A stretch of 54,517 nt of DNA from Mesorhizobium sp. Root102 (GCF_001425625.1 NZ_LMCP01000022.1:9167-63683); one strand, 5' to 3'. Positions 9,920-19,015 are shown, numbered from the stretch's first letter. The notes: a model not told the origin generated them from the sequence alone. Numbers and translations are program-made.

Positions 9920-10813
9920 ATGAAATATGTTAAAGAGCGCTCCGACATCGCGGCCATCATGCCCAATCCGGGGGATTCGCGGCTCACTGAGCGAGTGAGC
10001 GGGATCGACCAGACGGGCGCGGCAGTTGAAGTCACGGTGCCGGTCGAACGCGCGTTGACGCTTTATCTCAATGCGCAGGAGATTGTTACCATGATGACGA
10101 TCAACGACTATCCGGACTATCTGGCTCTCGGCTATTTACTCAACCAGAACATGCTCAAGCCCGACGATGTCGTCACGGAGGTCGAATATGACGATGACCT
10201 CCAGGTCGTGGTCGTGCGTACCGATCGCAACACGAATTACGAGCAGAAACTGAAGAAGCGGACCCTGACTTCGGGCTGCGCGCAGGGCACCGCCTTCGGC
10301 GATCTGATGGAGGCTGTGGAGGATATTGAACTGCCGAGCGCTGAATTGCGGACCTCCTGGCTCTATCAGATGACCCGTACCATCAACACCACACCCTCGC
10401 TTTATCTCGAGGCCGGCGCGATCCATGGCTGCGTGCTGTGCAGGCAAGGCAAGCCGATCTGCTATATGGAGGATGTCGGACGCCATAATGCCGTCGACAA
10501 GATCGCCGGCTGGATGTATCGCCATGGTGTCGACCCTGCTGACAAGATCTTGTACACGACGGGCCGGCTCACCTCCGAAATGACCATCAAGACGGTGCGA
10601 ATGGGCATTCCGATTCTGATTTCGCGCTCAGGTTTCACCGCTTGGGGAGTGACATTGGCGCGGCAGGTCGGATTGACGCTTGTCGGCCGCGCGCGCGGCA
10701 AGCGGTTTACGGCGCTTTCCGGGCAGGAGCGGATCGTCTTCGATCAGGATATTTCCGCCGTCGACGAGGAACAGGCACGGCACGCACGCAAGGGCGCCGA
10801 AAATGACGAATAA
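9920..10813 (+). CDS. fdhD: Formate dehydrogenase accessory sulfurtransferase FdhD
   Basis: Soluble protein of 297 residues that transfers sulfur from a cysteine desulfurase to the pterin cofactor of formate dehydrogenase, a step needed for activity. The conserved blocks are TSGCAQGTAF, the redox pair in IHGCVLC and the MEDVGRHNAVDKIAGW segment, all typical of FdhD. It is divergent from moeA and overlaps mobA by 11 bases, so the two are translationally coupled. Its presence confirms that the linked formate dehydrogenase is meant to be functional. Confidence 0.95.
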   Translation: MKYVKERSDIAAIMPNPGDSRLTERVSGIDQTGAAVEVTVPVERALTLYLNAQEIVTMMTINDYPDYLALGYLLNQNMLKPDDVVTEVEYDDDLQVVVVRTDRNTNYEQKLKKRTLTSGCAQGTAFGDLMEAVEDIELPSAELRTSWLYQMTRTINTTPSLYLEAGAIHGCVLCRQGKPICYMEDVGRHNAVDKIAGWMYRHGVDPADKILYTTGRLTSEMTIKTVRMGIPILISRSGFTAWGVTLARQVGLTLVGRARGKRFTALSGQERIVFDQDISAVDEEQARHARKGAENDE

Positions 10814-11432
10814 GCTGCCGCAGATACTCGGCGTGGTTCTGGCGGGGGGACTAGCGCGCCGCATGGGTGGCGGCGACAAGCCGATGCGCGAGATCGGCGG
10901 GCGCACAATTCTCGATCACGTCATCGAAAGGCTTTCGCCGCAATGCGACGAGCTGGTGCTGAACGCCAATGGCGACCCGGCCCGCTTCGCATCGTTCGGC
11001 CTGCCCGTGCTGGCCGACACTGTCGCGAACTACCCGGGGCCCCTCGCCGGTGTGCTTGCCGCGCTCAACTGGGCGGCGGAGAACAGGCCCCAAACCCTTT
11101 GGGTGGTCAGCGTCGCCGGGGATTGCCCATTCCTGCCCGACGATCTGGTCGAGCGCTTCCGACGGGCACAACAGGATGAGAGCGCCGAACTTGCTGTCGC
11201 GTCGTCGGGCGGGCGGTCGCATCCGGTGATCGGCCTGTGGAGTGTGGCGCTGCGTCACGAATTGCGCGATGCGCTGGTCGAAGAGAACCTGCGCAAGATC
11301 GACCGCTGGACGGCGCGCTATCGGCTCGCTACCGTGTCATGGCCTATGGAGCCGGTCGATCCGTTCTTCAACGCTAATACAGTCGAGGATCTTTCCGAGG
11401 CCGAACGACTGGCAAAACTGGCCGCAGGTTGA
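10803..11432 (+). CDS. mobA: Molybdenum cofactor guanylyltransferase MobA
   Basis: Protein of 209 residues that links GMP to the pterin to give the bis-guanine dinucleotide form used by formate dehydrogenase. The nucleotide-binding signature LAGGLARRMGGGDKPM is at the N-terminus, with the conserved CPFLPDDLV segment further on. The ATG at 10803 inside the end of fdhD fits the signature position; an earlier in-frame start would put about 40 extra residues before it. The gene ends just before the convergent MoeA fusion gene. Confidence 0.93.
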   Translation: MTNKLPQILGVVLAGGLARRMGGGDKPMREIGGRTILDHVIERLSPQCDELVLNANGDPARFASFGLPVLADTVANYPGPLAGVLAALNWAAENRPQTLWVVSVAGDCPFLPDDLVERFRRAQQDESAELAVASSGGRSHPVIGLWSVALRHELRDALVEENLRKIDRWTARYRLATVSWPMEPVDPFFNANTVEDLSEAERLAKLAAG

Positions 11433-11433
11433 T

Positions 11434-13392
11434 TCAAGCCGGATGAAAACCGGATTCTTCCATCGCAGTACGGCTTGCGGGTGATTGTAAAGCGGCCAGG
11501 AATGCCTGCACCGCCGGCCGCGACTTACGCATCGAGACCAACGCGAAATCGTATTGTTCTTCGGTCAGCGCGGTGAAGACGAGGCCGGTGGCGTGGGCGA
11601 CGGGCGCAATGGTGACACCCCAATCGGCGCGCCTTTGCACCACCGCTGCCGCGACGGCATTGTGCGAGCGTGGCTGGTTCCAGTAGCCGTCCGGTCGGGC
11701 CTGCCCGAGCAATCTGTCGATGAGGATGCGGGTTCCCGCACCCTGATTGCGGTTGACCATCATGCAGGCCGGATCGCCAAGGGCCGCAGCAAGCGCGTCG
11801 TCAGAAGACTTGCCCTCGAAGCGAGTATCGCCCGGCCGAAAGACGATGCCCTGCATGCGCCGCCAACCGGGCACGAGTTCGAGCCCGTCGCTCAGGAACG
11901 GTGCGTTGTAGGTCTGGGTCCTGTCGTCGAAGAGGTGGATCGGTGCCAGGTCGCATTCGCCGCGCCGGGCCGCCGCCAGCCCACCAAGGCTCCCGACGGC
12001 AAGCGATCGGGTAGACAGGCCGGCGCGCGCAAGCGGCGCCAACACCAAATCGAGCCCGGTACAATGACTGCCAATGATGACGAGATCCGGCACCCTCACA
12101 TGCGGCGTAAACAGCGTTACCTGGACTAGGGCGCCAGCAGGCATGTGGTCGGCAAGCGCGTCGATGCGCACGAATCCGTCAGCCTGCGCAAACGAGGTAA
12201 CCGCGCCGGAGCCCTTGCCTGTCGGATAGGCAACCAGCCCGTTTTCGCCTTCGACCAGCGACACCATGACGAATTCGGTTCGGCCAAGTTCTGAACCGAT
12301 GCGCAGCGGAATTTTTGCCATCACCTGCGTCTCGGCCCTAGGCGGTAGGCCGGCCATGCGGCGCAGCACTGGCACGATCATGTCGTGGAAGGTGAACATC
12401 GCCGAGGTCGGGAAGCCCGGCAGGATGACGACGGGCTTGTCATCGCAGACAGCAAGGCACAGCGGCTTGCCGGGCTTCAGCGCCACACCGTGCGCGATGA
12501 TGCCGGGTTTGCCGAGGCGGGAGATGATGCGGTGGCTGACATCGCCGGCGCCCTTCGAAGACCCGCCGGACAGGATCAGCATATCTGAAGCCTTAAGTGC
12601 CTCGCGCATGGCGCTTTCGAGCAGAGCTTCGTCGTCCACAATAGCGCCGAAAAAGACCGCCTCCCCGCCATTTTCGGCGATTGCCGCGCTGACAACCGAG
12701 CCGTTGGTGTCGTAGACGGCAGCGGGGCGCAAGAATTCGCCTGGCTGGACGAGCTCGTCACCGGTCGACAGCACTGCAACGCGAGGCCTGCGTGCAACAG
12801 CGACGCGCGAAATGCCACAGGTGGCCAACATGCCGATTTCCCGCGAGCCAATCTGCGTCCCCGCGCGAAGCAAAACCTCGCCGCGGGCAATGTCGGATCC
12901 GGCATAGGATACGAATTGGCCAGGCGCTGCGCTGCGCCGGATCTCGATGGCGTCATCTCCCGCAGGCTGGGTATGTTCCACCATGACGACTGCATCGGCG
13001 CCGCGCGGTAGCGGCCCACCTGTCGCGATTGCGGTTGCGGTGCCGACCTGCACGGTCTCGGCGGGCGCCACGCCGCAGGAGATGATTTCTTCATTCAACG
13101 AAAGACGCACGGAGGCTGCTTCCGACGCGGATGCGATATCCGCGGATCGCACGGCAAAGCCATCGACATTCGAACGGTCGAAAGGCGGCGCGTCGACTGG
13201 CGCAACGATATCGCGGGCCAACGCCAGGCCGAGCGCATCGGCCAGCGGGCGCTCTTCTTGGAGCACGTCGCGTGGAAAGAGCGCCGCCTCAAAGCGGGCC
13301 ATCGCTTCCTCACGCGACAGGATGGTCAGGAACTGGTCTTGGCCAACACCTTGCCGCTGGCGGGAAGTTGGTGACTCAGAAGATTCGGTCAT
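11434..13392 (-). CDS. MoeA-family protein with C-terminal periplasmic-binding-like domain
   Basis: Protein of 652 residues. About residues 1-420 are a full MoeA unit (FDRSNVDGFAVR, SGGSSKGAGDVSHR, PGFPTSAMFTFHD). From about 425 to the end it has a PBP_like (PF12727-type) domain with HCTGLDLVLAPLARAG, VNRNQGAGTRILIDRLLG and HNAVAAAVVQRRADWGV. Such tails resemble the ligand part of oxyanion-binding proteins. It is the last gene of the operon that starts with tupB, 15 bases after the preceding MoeA-like gene, with AAGGAC before the ATG. It may handle tungsten rather than molybdenum, or sense it; this is inference. Confidence 0.88.
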   Translation of the reverse strand: MTESSESPTSRQRQGVGQDQFLTILSREEAMARFEAALFPRDVLQEERPLADALGLALARDIVAPVDAPPFDRSNVDGFAVRSADIASASEAASVRLSLNEEIISCGVAPAETVQVGTATAIATGGPLPRGADAVVMVEHTQPAGDDAIEIRRSAAPGQFVSYAGSDIARGEVLLRAGTQIGSREIGMLATCGISRVAVARRPRVAVLSTGDELVQPGEFLRPAAVYDTNGSVVSAAIAENGGEAVFFGAIVDDEALLESAMREALKASDMLILSGGSSKGAGDVSHRIISRLGKPGIIAHGVALKPGKPLCLAVCDDKPVVILPGFPTSAMFTFHDMIVPVLRRMAGLPPRAETQVMAKIPLRIGSELGRTEFVMVSLVEGENGLVAYPTGKGSGAVTSFAQADGFVRIDALADHMPAGALVQVTLFTPHVRVPDLVIIGSHCTGLDLVLAPLARAGLSTRSLAVGSLGGLAAARRGECDLAPIHLFDDRTQTYNAPFLSDGLELVPGWRRMQGIVFRPGDTRFEGKSSDDALAAALGDPACMMVNRNQGAGTRILIDRLLGQARPDGYWNQPRSHNAVAAAVVQRRADWGVTIAPVAHATGLVFTALTEEQYDFALVSMRKSRPAVQAFLAALQSPASRTAMEESGFHPA

Positions 13393-13407
13393 GTCGGCGT
13401 CCTTATC

Positions 13408-14532
13408 TCAGGCCACCCGCAGTGGAAAGGCCTCGACGGGCATGCCCGCGGCATATCCCTCGCAGTTGCCAGCAATGGCAAGCCATGCATCGGCCATGCG
13501 AAGATGGTCCAGCGACAGATCACCAACACCAAGTGGGATCCAGGCGGACTTCTCCTGTCTGAGCAGCGCGATCTCGGTCATGCCGACTGCCGAGGATATC
13601 TTGCGCGCCAGCGGCAGCACGGTGCCGGACCTGCCCGTGCGGCCGATCAGACGGTCAAGTACTGGCTGCAGCAGCGCATTATAGGCCGCTAAAGCCTGAT
13701 CTGGCGCGCCGGGCAGCGCTATGATCGGAAGGGCGCCCAGTTTGCCGATCGCCGCAGTGCGGCCGGGCCGAAGCGCAATGCCGTGCGCAATCAATGCGCC
13801 GCGCATCGTCAGCGCCTCGGCGGTGGCGTCGGAGCGACCAAAACCGGTGCCGCCGACGGTAACAATCAGGTCGCATGGGTGGGCATCGAGCGTATCGGTG
13901 ATCGATCGTGCATCGCGCGCGGCAGTTTCAACCGAAACGCGTGCTCCCGTTGCCTGCAGCAATTCGGCGATGAACTCCACCGTCAGCAAATTGCCATCGA
14001 TTGCCGCCACATCGATCAGGCGGACATTCGGCGAACGCACCGCAACCCTCTCAAATCCGGCGGCGCGAGCGGCCAGAAGATCGGTGGCGGATAGGGGCCG
14101 GCCGGCGATTGTGGCGGGCCGGCCAGCGGCAATGTCCTCTCCGGAACGACGGGTGCCCTCGCCGGGAATCGCATCCGCGACGGCCTGTGCTACTGGGCCT
14201 GCGCACTCGACCAGATCGGCTTCCAGCACGCAGTCGCAGCCATCGGGAAGCGCGTCGCCTGCCTCGGCCCACACCGGGGCGTTCATCAAAGGAACCGGCG
14301 AATAGGGCGATGCGCCGGTTAGATCGAGCGAACGCAGCGCCCAGCCGTCGATCACGGCCCTGTTACACTCAGGCAGCGGCCTTGCAAGCGCTGTCATTTC
14401 AGCAGCAATACGACCCCTCGCCTGCGCAAGCGGCACGGAGGTGAGGGCGACTGGAACCAAGCCGTCGAGCAGTTCGGCGAGCGCCGATTCGAGGCTGGTC
14501 AGCGTGCGGTTCGAAGGCTGCGTTCTGCTCAT
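13408..14532 (-). CDS. Divergent MoeA-like molybdopterin-binding protein
   Basis: About 374 residues with the MoeA linker block CNRAVIDGWALRS and a molybdopterin-binding core with VTVGGTGFGRSDATAEAL and IIALPGAPDQALAAYNAL. It is shorter and further from the standard MoeA than its two neighbours, and the C-terminal barrel is weak. The start is uncertain: ATG at 14532 is taken, while an ATG at 14574 would add 14 residues, and neither has a strong ribosome site. A longer open frame reaching into tupA is a shadow. Position within the tup operon suggests a role in tungsten-cofactor maturation. Confidence 0.8.
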   Translation of the reverse strand: MSRTQPSNRTLTSLESALAELLDGLVPVALTSVPLAQARGRIAAEMTALARPLPECNRAVIDGWALRSLDLTGASPYSPVPLMNAPVWAEAGDALPDGCDCVLEADLVECAGPVAQAVADAIPGEGTRRSGEDIAAGRPATIAGRPLSATDLLAARAAGFERVAVRSPNVRLIDVAAIDGNLLTVEFIAELLQATGARVSVETAARDARSITDTLDAHPCDLIVTVGGTGFGRSDATAEALTMRGALIAHGIALRPGRTAAIGKLGALPIIALPGAPDQALAAYNALLQPVLDRLIGRTGRSGTVLPLARKISSAVGMTEIALLRQEKSAWIPLGVGDLSLDHLRMADAWLAIAGNCEGYAAGMPVEAFPLRVA

Positions 14533-14627
14533 GCCCAATGATGGGCCCGCTGCGATCCAGATTGCAACTGTCATTGATGCGAGTAGTAGTCCGCCCGCCT
14601 CAATGCTTGGTTCGCACGGTGGACCGA

Positions 14628-15464
14628 TCAAGACGGGTCGCGGCTGGCGTTGGGAAAGAACAATTGCTGTCCGTCGATCTGATAGTTGGCGATCGCTTTC
14701 TGCCCTTCGGCAGAAACCAGATAGTCGATGAAGCTCTGGCCGAGGTCGGCCTTCACTGTCGGAAATTTCTCCGGATTGACCAACATGACGCCATATTGGT
14801 TGAAGAGTCGCTTGTCGCCCTCGACCACGATTTCGAGATCGCCGCGATTCTTGAACGAGAGCCACGTCCCACGGTCGGAAAGAACATAGGCGTTCATGGC
14901 GCCGGCGGTGTTCAGCGCCGCGCCCATGCCTTGGCCGATATCGCGATACCACGCGCCCTTGGCCATATCGATGTCGACGCCCGATTCCTTCCAGAGCTTC
15001 AGCTCGGCGCTATTCGTGCCGGACTTGTCGCCGCGAGAAACGAACGGCGCTTTTTTGATGCGGATTGTGTCGAAGGCGGCGGTGATATCCGTGGTTCCCT
15101 TGACGCCGGCCGGATCGCGCTTGGGGCCTATCAACACGAAATCATTATACATCACGTCGAAGCGCTTCACGCCAAAACCCTCTTCGAGGAATTTCAGCTC
15201 CTGCTCCTTGGCGTGCACGAACACGAGGTCAGCATCGCCACGGCGCGCCATGTCGAGCGCTTGCCCGGTGCCCTGCGCGATGACCTTCACGTCGATGCCG
15301 GTTTTGGCTTTGAAGATTGGTAGAAGATAGTCGAACAAGCCTGAATCTTGCGTCGAGGTGGTCGAGGCGACGACGATGGATCTGTCCTGCGCAATTGCGG
15401 CGACGCTGCCGAAAGAGAGCAAAGCGACTGCGGCTAGGGCGGAAAAGAGACGGCGGTTCAACAT
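14628..15464 (-). CDS. tupA: Tungstate ABC transporter substrate-binding protein
   Basis: Periplasmic protein of 278 residues with a cleavable signal peptide (about residues 1-25, ending AIAQ). The TupA-type oxyanion motif is seen right after it as ASTTSTQDSG, and the SRGDKSGTNSAELKLW block is also typical. TupA binds tungstate with very high selectivity over molybdate; selectivity here is assumed from the family. AAGGAG lies 6 bases before the ATG at 15464, which fixes the start; the longer open frame is rejected. It follows tupC by 20 bases. Confidence 0.92.
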   Translation of the reverse strand: MLNRRLFSALAAVALLSFGSVAAIAQDRSIVVASTTSTQDSGLFDYLLPIFKAKTGIDVKVIAQGTGQALDMARRGDADLVFVHAKEQELKFLEEGFGVKRFDVMYNDFVLIGPKRDPAGVKGTTDITAAFDTIRIKKAPFVSRGDKSGTNSAELKLWKESGVDIDMAKGAWYRDIGQGMGAALNTAGAMNAYVLSDRGTWLSFKNRGDLEIVVEGDKRLFNQYGVMLVNPEKFPTVKADLGQSFIDYLVSAEGQKAIANYQIDGQQLFFPNASRDPS

Positions 15465-15484
15465 GATAACTCCTTGTGTACCGG

Positions 15485-16207
15485 TCAGATGACGAGATCG
15501 CCGCGAATAAACGCGGCAGCCTCGGGGGTCGAAGGACGGTCGAAGAAATCGGCTGCGCCGGCGCGCTCGCAAAGGCGGCCACGAACAAGAAACATCACCT
15601 CGCCGGCCAGCCTTCGCACCTGGCCGAGATCATGCGAGGCCATGACTACCTTGATGCCGGATTGCGCCGCCATCAGCACAATCTCCTCGACGCTGCGGGC
15701 CGCTGCCGGATCCAGATTGGCGGTAGGTTCGTCGAGCAGCAGCAACTCTGGCTCGCGCGCCAGGGCGCGAGCCAGCGCCACACGCTGCTGTTCGCCGCCT
15801 GAAAGTCGTCTGGCCGGGCGGGCGGCAAGTTCCAAGAGCCCGACGCGGGCGAGCGCTTCTTCCATGCGCGCCTTGCGAAGGCTTCGCGGTAGACCCGCCT
15901 GCTTCAGGCCATAGGTGACGTTGGCTGCGACCGAGCGGCGCAGCATGACCGGACGCTGGAACAGCATGGCTAGGCGGCCGGGACCTACCGCGTCGCGCCC
16001 GCCCCAGCTAACGCTACCTTCTGTAGGACCAACGAGGCCCATGCACAGTCGGAGCAGCGAGGTCTTGCCCGATCCGTTCGGCCCGACAATGAACGTCGGC
16101 GCGCCGGGCGTGATCGTAAGGCTCAAGCGATCGAGAATTTTCGTGGCGCCGGCGCACAGCGCTACGCTTTGGAACGTGACAGGGAGATCGCTTGACAGGT
16201 CTCGCAT
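15485..16207 (-). CDS. tupC: Tungstate ABC transporter ATP-binding protein
   Basis: Cytosolic ATPase of 240 residues with Walker A GPNGSGKTS, Q-loop LFQRP, signature LSGGEQQRVALARAL, Walker B LLLLDEPTANLD and the switch histidine in ASHD. It powers the TupAB importer. It starts two bases after the tupB stop; an in-frame GTG/ATG further upstream would overlap tupB by about 25 bases. The short C-terminus lacks the extra regulatory domain seen in some ModC proteins. Confidence 0.92.
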   Translation of the reverse strand: MRDLSSDLPVTFQSVALCAGATKILDRLSLTITPGAPTFIVGPNGSGKTSLLRLCMGLVGPTEGSVSWGGRDAVGPGRLAMLFQRPVMLRRSVAANVTYGLKQAGLPRSLRKARMEEALARVGLLELAARPARRLSGGEQQRVALARALAREPELLLLDEPTANLDPAAARSVEEIVLMAAQSGIKVVMASHDLGQVRRLAGEVMFLVRGRLCERAGAADFFDRPSTPEAAAFIRGDLVI

Positions 16208-16209
16208 CG

Positions 16210-16902
16210 TCAACCCGCCTTTTCCTCGGACCATGCACGGACGGCCCAGGCGGCGCCGTTGATCACAAGGATCAACGCGATGAGGAGAAGCCCCAATCCC
16301 ATGGCCAGCGGCAGATTTCCCTTCGAAGTCTCAAGCGCGATCGCCGTAGTCATGGTGCGGGTGAAGCCGTCAATGTTGCCGCCGACGATCATCACGGTGC
16401 CGACTTCGGCGGCGGCACGACCAAACCCCGCCAAGAGTGCGGTGATGAGACTGAAGCGGCTGTCCCACAACAGCGTCGCCATGCGGCCCGCCGGCCCGAC
16501 ATTCAACGCGGTCAGTTCGTCGCGATATTCGCGCCATAGATCCTCGACCGTCTGGCGCGTGAGCGCGGCGATGATCGGTACCACCAGCAGCGCCTGGGCG
16601 ATGATCATGGCCAACGGCGTGAACAGAATGCCAAGTACGCCAAGCGGCCCCGAACGCGACAGGAGAAGAAACACAGTCAGGCCGACCACGACCGGGGGCA
16701 GGCCCATGAAACAGTTCAGCAGCACGATCAGCGCGGTGCGGCCGCGAAAGCGCGTCAGCGCGAGCATGGCCCCGAGCGGCAGCCCGACCACAACCGCGAT
16801 CGCCACCGCCGACAGGCTGACGGCTAGTGAAAGCCGCACGATCGTGTAAAGCGCGGCGTCACCGGTGATAATCAGCTGCCAAGCGTCGAGACTGTCCGGC
16901 AT
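16210..16902 (-). CDS. tupB: Tungstate ABC transporter permease
   Basis: Inner-membrane permease of 230 residues with about five or six hydrophobic segments and the coupling loop around GFGRAAAEVGTVMIVGGNIDG, whose EVG-type pattern is typical of TupB/CysT permeases. GGAGG sits 6 bases before the ATG at 16902. It is the first gene of the operon tupB-tupC-tupA-moeA-like-moeA fusion and is divergent from a regulator gene at 16988. Confidence 0.92.
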   Translation of the reverse strand: MPDSLDAWQLIITGDAALYTIVRLSLAVSLSAVAIAVVVGLPLGAMLALTRFRGRTALIVLLNCFMGLPPVVVGLTVFLLLSRSGPLGVLGILFTPLAMIIAQALLVVPIIAALTRQTVEDLWREYRDELTALNVGPAGRMATLLWDSRFSLITALLAGFGRAAAEVGTVMIVGGNIDGFTRTMTTAIALETSKGNLPLAMGLGLLLIALILVINGAAWAVRAWSEEKAG

Positions 16903-16987
16903 TCTCGCCTCCGCGGGCTTTGTCTGCGAAGATTCCCATTCTGTCAAACATTTGAAGCAAACCCAAATTATGCATATAGATGCAGGC

Positions 16988-17872
16988 ATGGATCTCTTGA
17001 CCACGGCCGAAGCCGCCGACTATCTGCGCCTCGGCGAACGCAAGCTCTATGAACTCGTCGCCGGCAACGCGATCCCCTGCAGCAAGATGACGGGCAAATG
17101 GCTGTTTCCTCGTCACGAGCTTGACCGCTGGGTGTTGTCAGGCCTCGGACGGCCGGAAGGAATGATCCCTGCCGAAGCCCCGCCGATCGTCGGCGGCAGC
17201 CAGGACGATTTGCTCGAATGGTGCCTACGTCGGTCCGGTTCGGGTCTGGCCTCGCTGAACGAGGGCACCGAGGGTGGCGTCGCCCGACTGCTGCGCGGCG
17301 AAATCGCCGCTGCCGCCATTCATTTTCATGGCGCAGGCGATGGCGAAGAGTCGGCCAACGTCGCGGCCGTACGGGCCATGCCGCGTCTGCATGACGCGGT
17401 GCTTGTCGCTCTGACGCGCCGAGAGCAGGGGCTTGTACTGGCGCCGGGCAATCCGAAAGGGTTGCAGAGCCTTGGCGACGTCCTGGCCACGAATGCGAAA
17501 ATTGCTGTCAGGCAGAACGGTGCCGGAGCGCAAATGCTGCTTGACGTTCTATTAGCTCGGTCAGGCGCAGCCCGATCGGATCTGAACCGGCTCGATCCGC
17601 CCTGCCTGACCGGCCCCGACCTCGCATCCGCCATACGTGTAGGCGAGGCGGATTGCGGCGTCGCAACGCGGGCGGCGGCGCGCGCCTCCGGCCTCGACTT
17701 TGTGCCTTTGCTATGGGAGGATTTTGACTTGCTTATGCGCCAGCGCGTCTATTTTCAGTCACCGCTGCAGGCGTTGCTCCGCTTCCTCGCGAACGGCGAC
17801 TTGGCAATCCGCGCGGCGGAACTCACCGGCTATGACGTGACGCTGGCAGGGACCATCCGCTTGTCCACCTGA
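16988..17872 (+). CDS. Helix-turn-helix regulator with periplasmic-binding-like domain, divergent from tup operon
   Basis: Protein of about 294 residues. The first 55 residues form an excisionase/MerR-like DNA-binding unit (TTAEAADYLRLGERKLYELV and later KWLFPRHELDRW). The rest is a PBP_like (PF12727-type) domain with RQNGAGAQMLLDVLLARSG and GEADCGVATRAAARASGL, matching in style the tail of the MoeA fusion protein at 11434-13392. The start could be ATG 16970 or 16988; 16988 places the DNA-binding unit at the very N-terminus. The likely role is oxyanion-responsive control of the tup operon, which is inferred from position and domain type. Confidence 0.85.
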   Translation: MDLLTTAEAADYLRLGERKLYELVAGNAIPCSKMTGKWLFPRHELDRWVLSGLGRPEGMIPAEAPPIVGGSQDDLLEWCLRRSGSGLASLNEGTEGGVARLLRGEIAAAAIHFHGAGDGEESANVAAVRAMPRLHDAVLVALTRREQGLVLAPGNPKGLQSLGDVLATNAKIAVRQNGAGAQMLLDVLLARSGAARSDLNRLDPPCLTGPDLASAIRVGEADCGVATRAAARASGLDFVPLLWEDFDLLMRQRVYFQSPLQALLRFLANGDLAIRAAELTGYDVTLAGTIRLST

Positions 17873-17936
17873 CGGGGCCACCGGCAGGCATTAGGCTCAG
17901 ATTCGCTGTCGCGGAAAATAGAATATCTCGTGCGGA

Positions 17937-18188
17937 GTGAACAGCCTACGACAAACTGGCAAAGCATCGCGTCGAGAACAGGTTGATAAACCAGTTGACG
18001 AAATACGTAACACCGCTGCCGCGTCTGCCAAATGGACCTCGTCTGTCGTTATGAACCATTTCGATGCGAGCGGAGTGATCGCGGCCGATCCTACTGAGTT
18101 TTGGGTCGAGCGTCGGTCAGATACGGCGCTCGACGCGGCGAAGGCCCTGCTCGATGCGATAATTCAGAATCTCCGCAGATCCGAATAG
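17937..18188 (+). CDS. Small hypothetical protein (weak)
   Basis: Open frame of 83 codons starting at GTG, or 45 codons from the ATG at 18051, in a 489-base stretch between the tup regulator and carbonic anhydrase. The C-terminal half looks like a helical protein (DTALDAAKALLDAIIQNLRR). No family is recognised, no good ribosome site is seen at either start, and it may not be expressed. Nothing else was found in this stretch. Confidence 0.3.
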   Translation: MNSLRQTGKASRREQVDKPVDEIRNTAAASAKWTSSVVMNHFDASGVIAADPTEFWVERRSDTALDAAKALLDAIIQNLRRSE

Positions 18189-18361
18189 GGTTCCGTAGGT
18201 GTGCCACAGCGCAGGTAGTCAAGCGGTGCAACACGCCCCTTTGTCTCAGTCTGCGATCCGAGTACGTTTGGAACCCCGGCGATTTGGCGCTCGCGTCGCG
18301 CTTTTAAAGATAGAGCCATTTGAAACTGAACCGAGCTGCCGCCGCCAACCCGGAAAAGCAC

Positions 18362-19015
18362 ATGACGCCGATGCCCCAGCTCCCCGACCACCTTCTCGCC
18401 GGCTACCGCAATTTCACGAGCGGACGCTATCTTGCCGAAAGCGGACGCTATCGCGCGCTGGCCCGCCAAGGCCAGGCGCCGGAAACGATGATCGTTGCCT
18501 GCTGCGACTCCCGCGCGGCGCCCGAGACGATCTTCGGCGCCGGCCCCGGCGAACTCTTTGTGTTGCGCAATATCGGCAATCTGCTGCCACCCTACGATCC
18601 CGAGGGCGAGTTTGACTCGACCTCGGCCGCGCTCGAATTCGCCGTTCAAAGCCTCAAGGTCAAGAACATCGTCGTCATGGGCCATGGCCGCTGCGGCGGT
18701 ATCCGCGCCGCGCTCGACACCACCGCGGCACCCCTGTCGCCGGGCGACTTCATCGGCAAATGGATGAGCCTGATCGCGCCAGCCGCCGAAACCGTCTCTT
18801 CCAGCACCTTCATGACCGCGACCGAACGCCAGACCGCGCTGGAGCGGATTTCGATCCGCTATTCGATCGCCAATCTCCGGACCTTCCCGCGGGTCTCGAT
18901 CCTCGAAGGCAAGGGGCGGCTGGCGCTGCATGGCTGCTGGTTCGACATCTCGGCCGGTGAGCTCTGGGTCATGAACAACGATACCGGCGACTTCGAGCGG
19001 CCGGAGATGGGGTGA
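18362..19015 (+). CDS. Beta-class carbonic anhydrase
   Basis: Cytosolic zinc enzyme of 217 residues that interconverts CO2 and bicarbonate. The zinc and catalytic residues are seen as C47-x-D49-x-R51 (ACCDSRAAPE) and H108/C111 in MGHGRCGGI, the full beta-class set. The ATG at 18362 is chosen with GGAAAA just upstream; a TTG at 18320 is possible. It is followed directly by a broken permease gene. A functional link with formate dehydrogenase (CO2/bicarbonate) is possible but not shown. Confidence 0.93.
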   Translation: MTPMPQLPDHLLAGYRNFTSGRYLAESGRYRALARQGQAPETMIVACCDSRAAPETIFGAGPGELFVLRNIGNLLPPYDPEGEFDSTSAALEFAVQSLKVKNIVVMGHGRCGGIRAALDTTAAPLSPGDFIGKWMSLIAPAAETVSSSTFMTATERQTALERISIRYSIANLRTFPRVSILEGKGRLALHGCWFDISAGELWVMNNDTGDFERPEMG

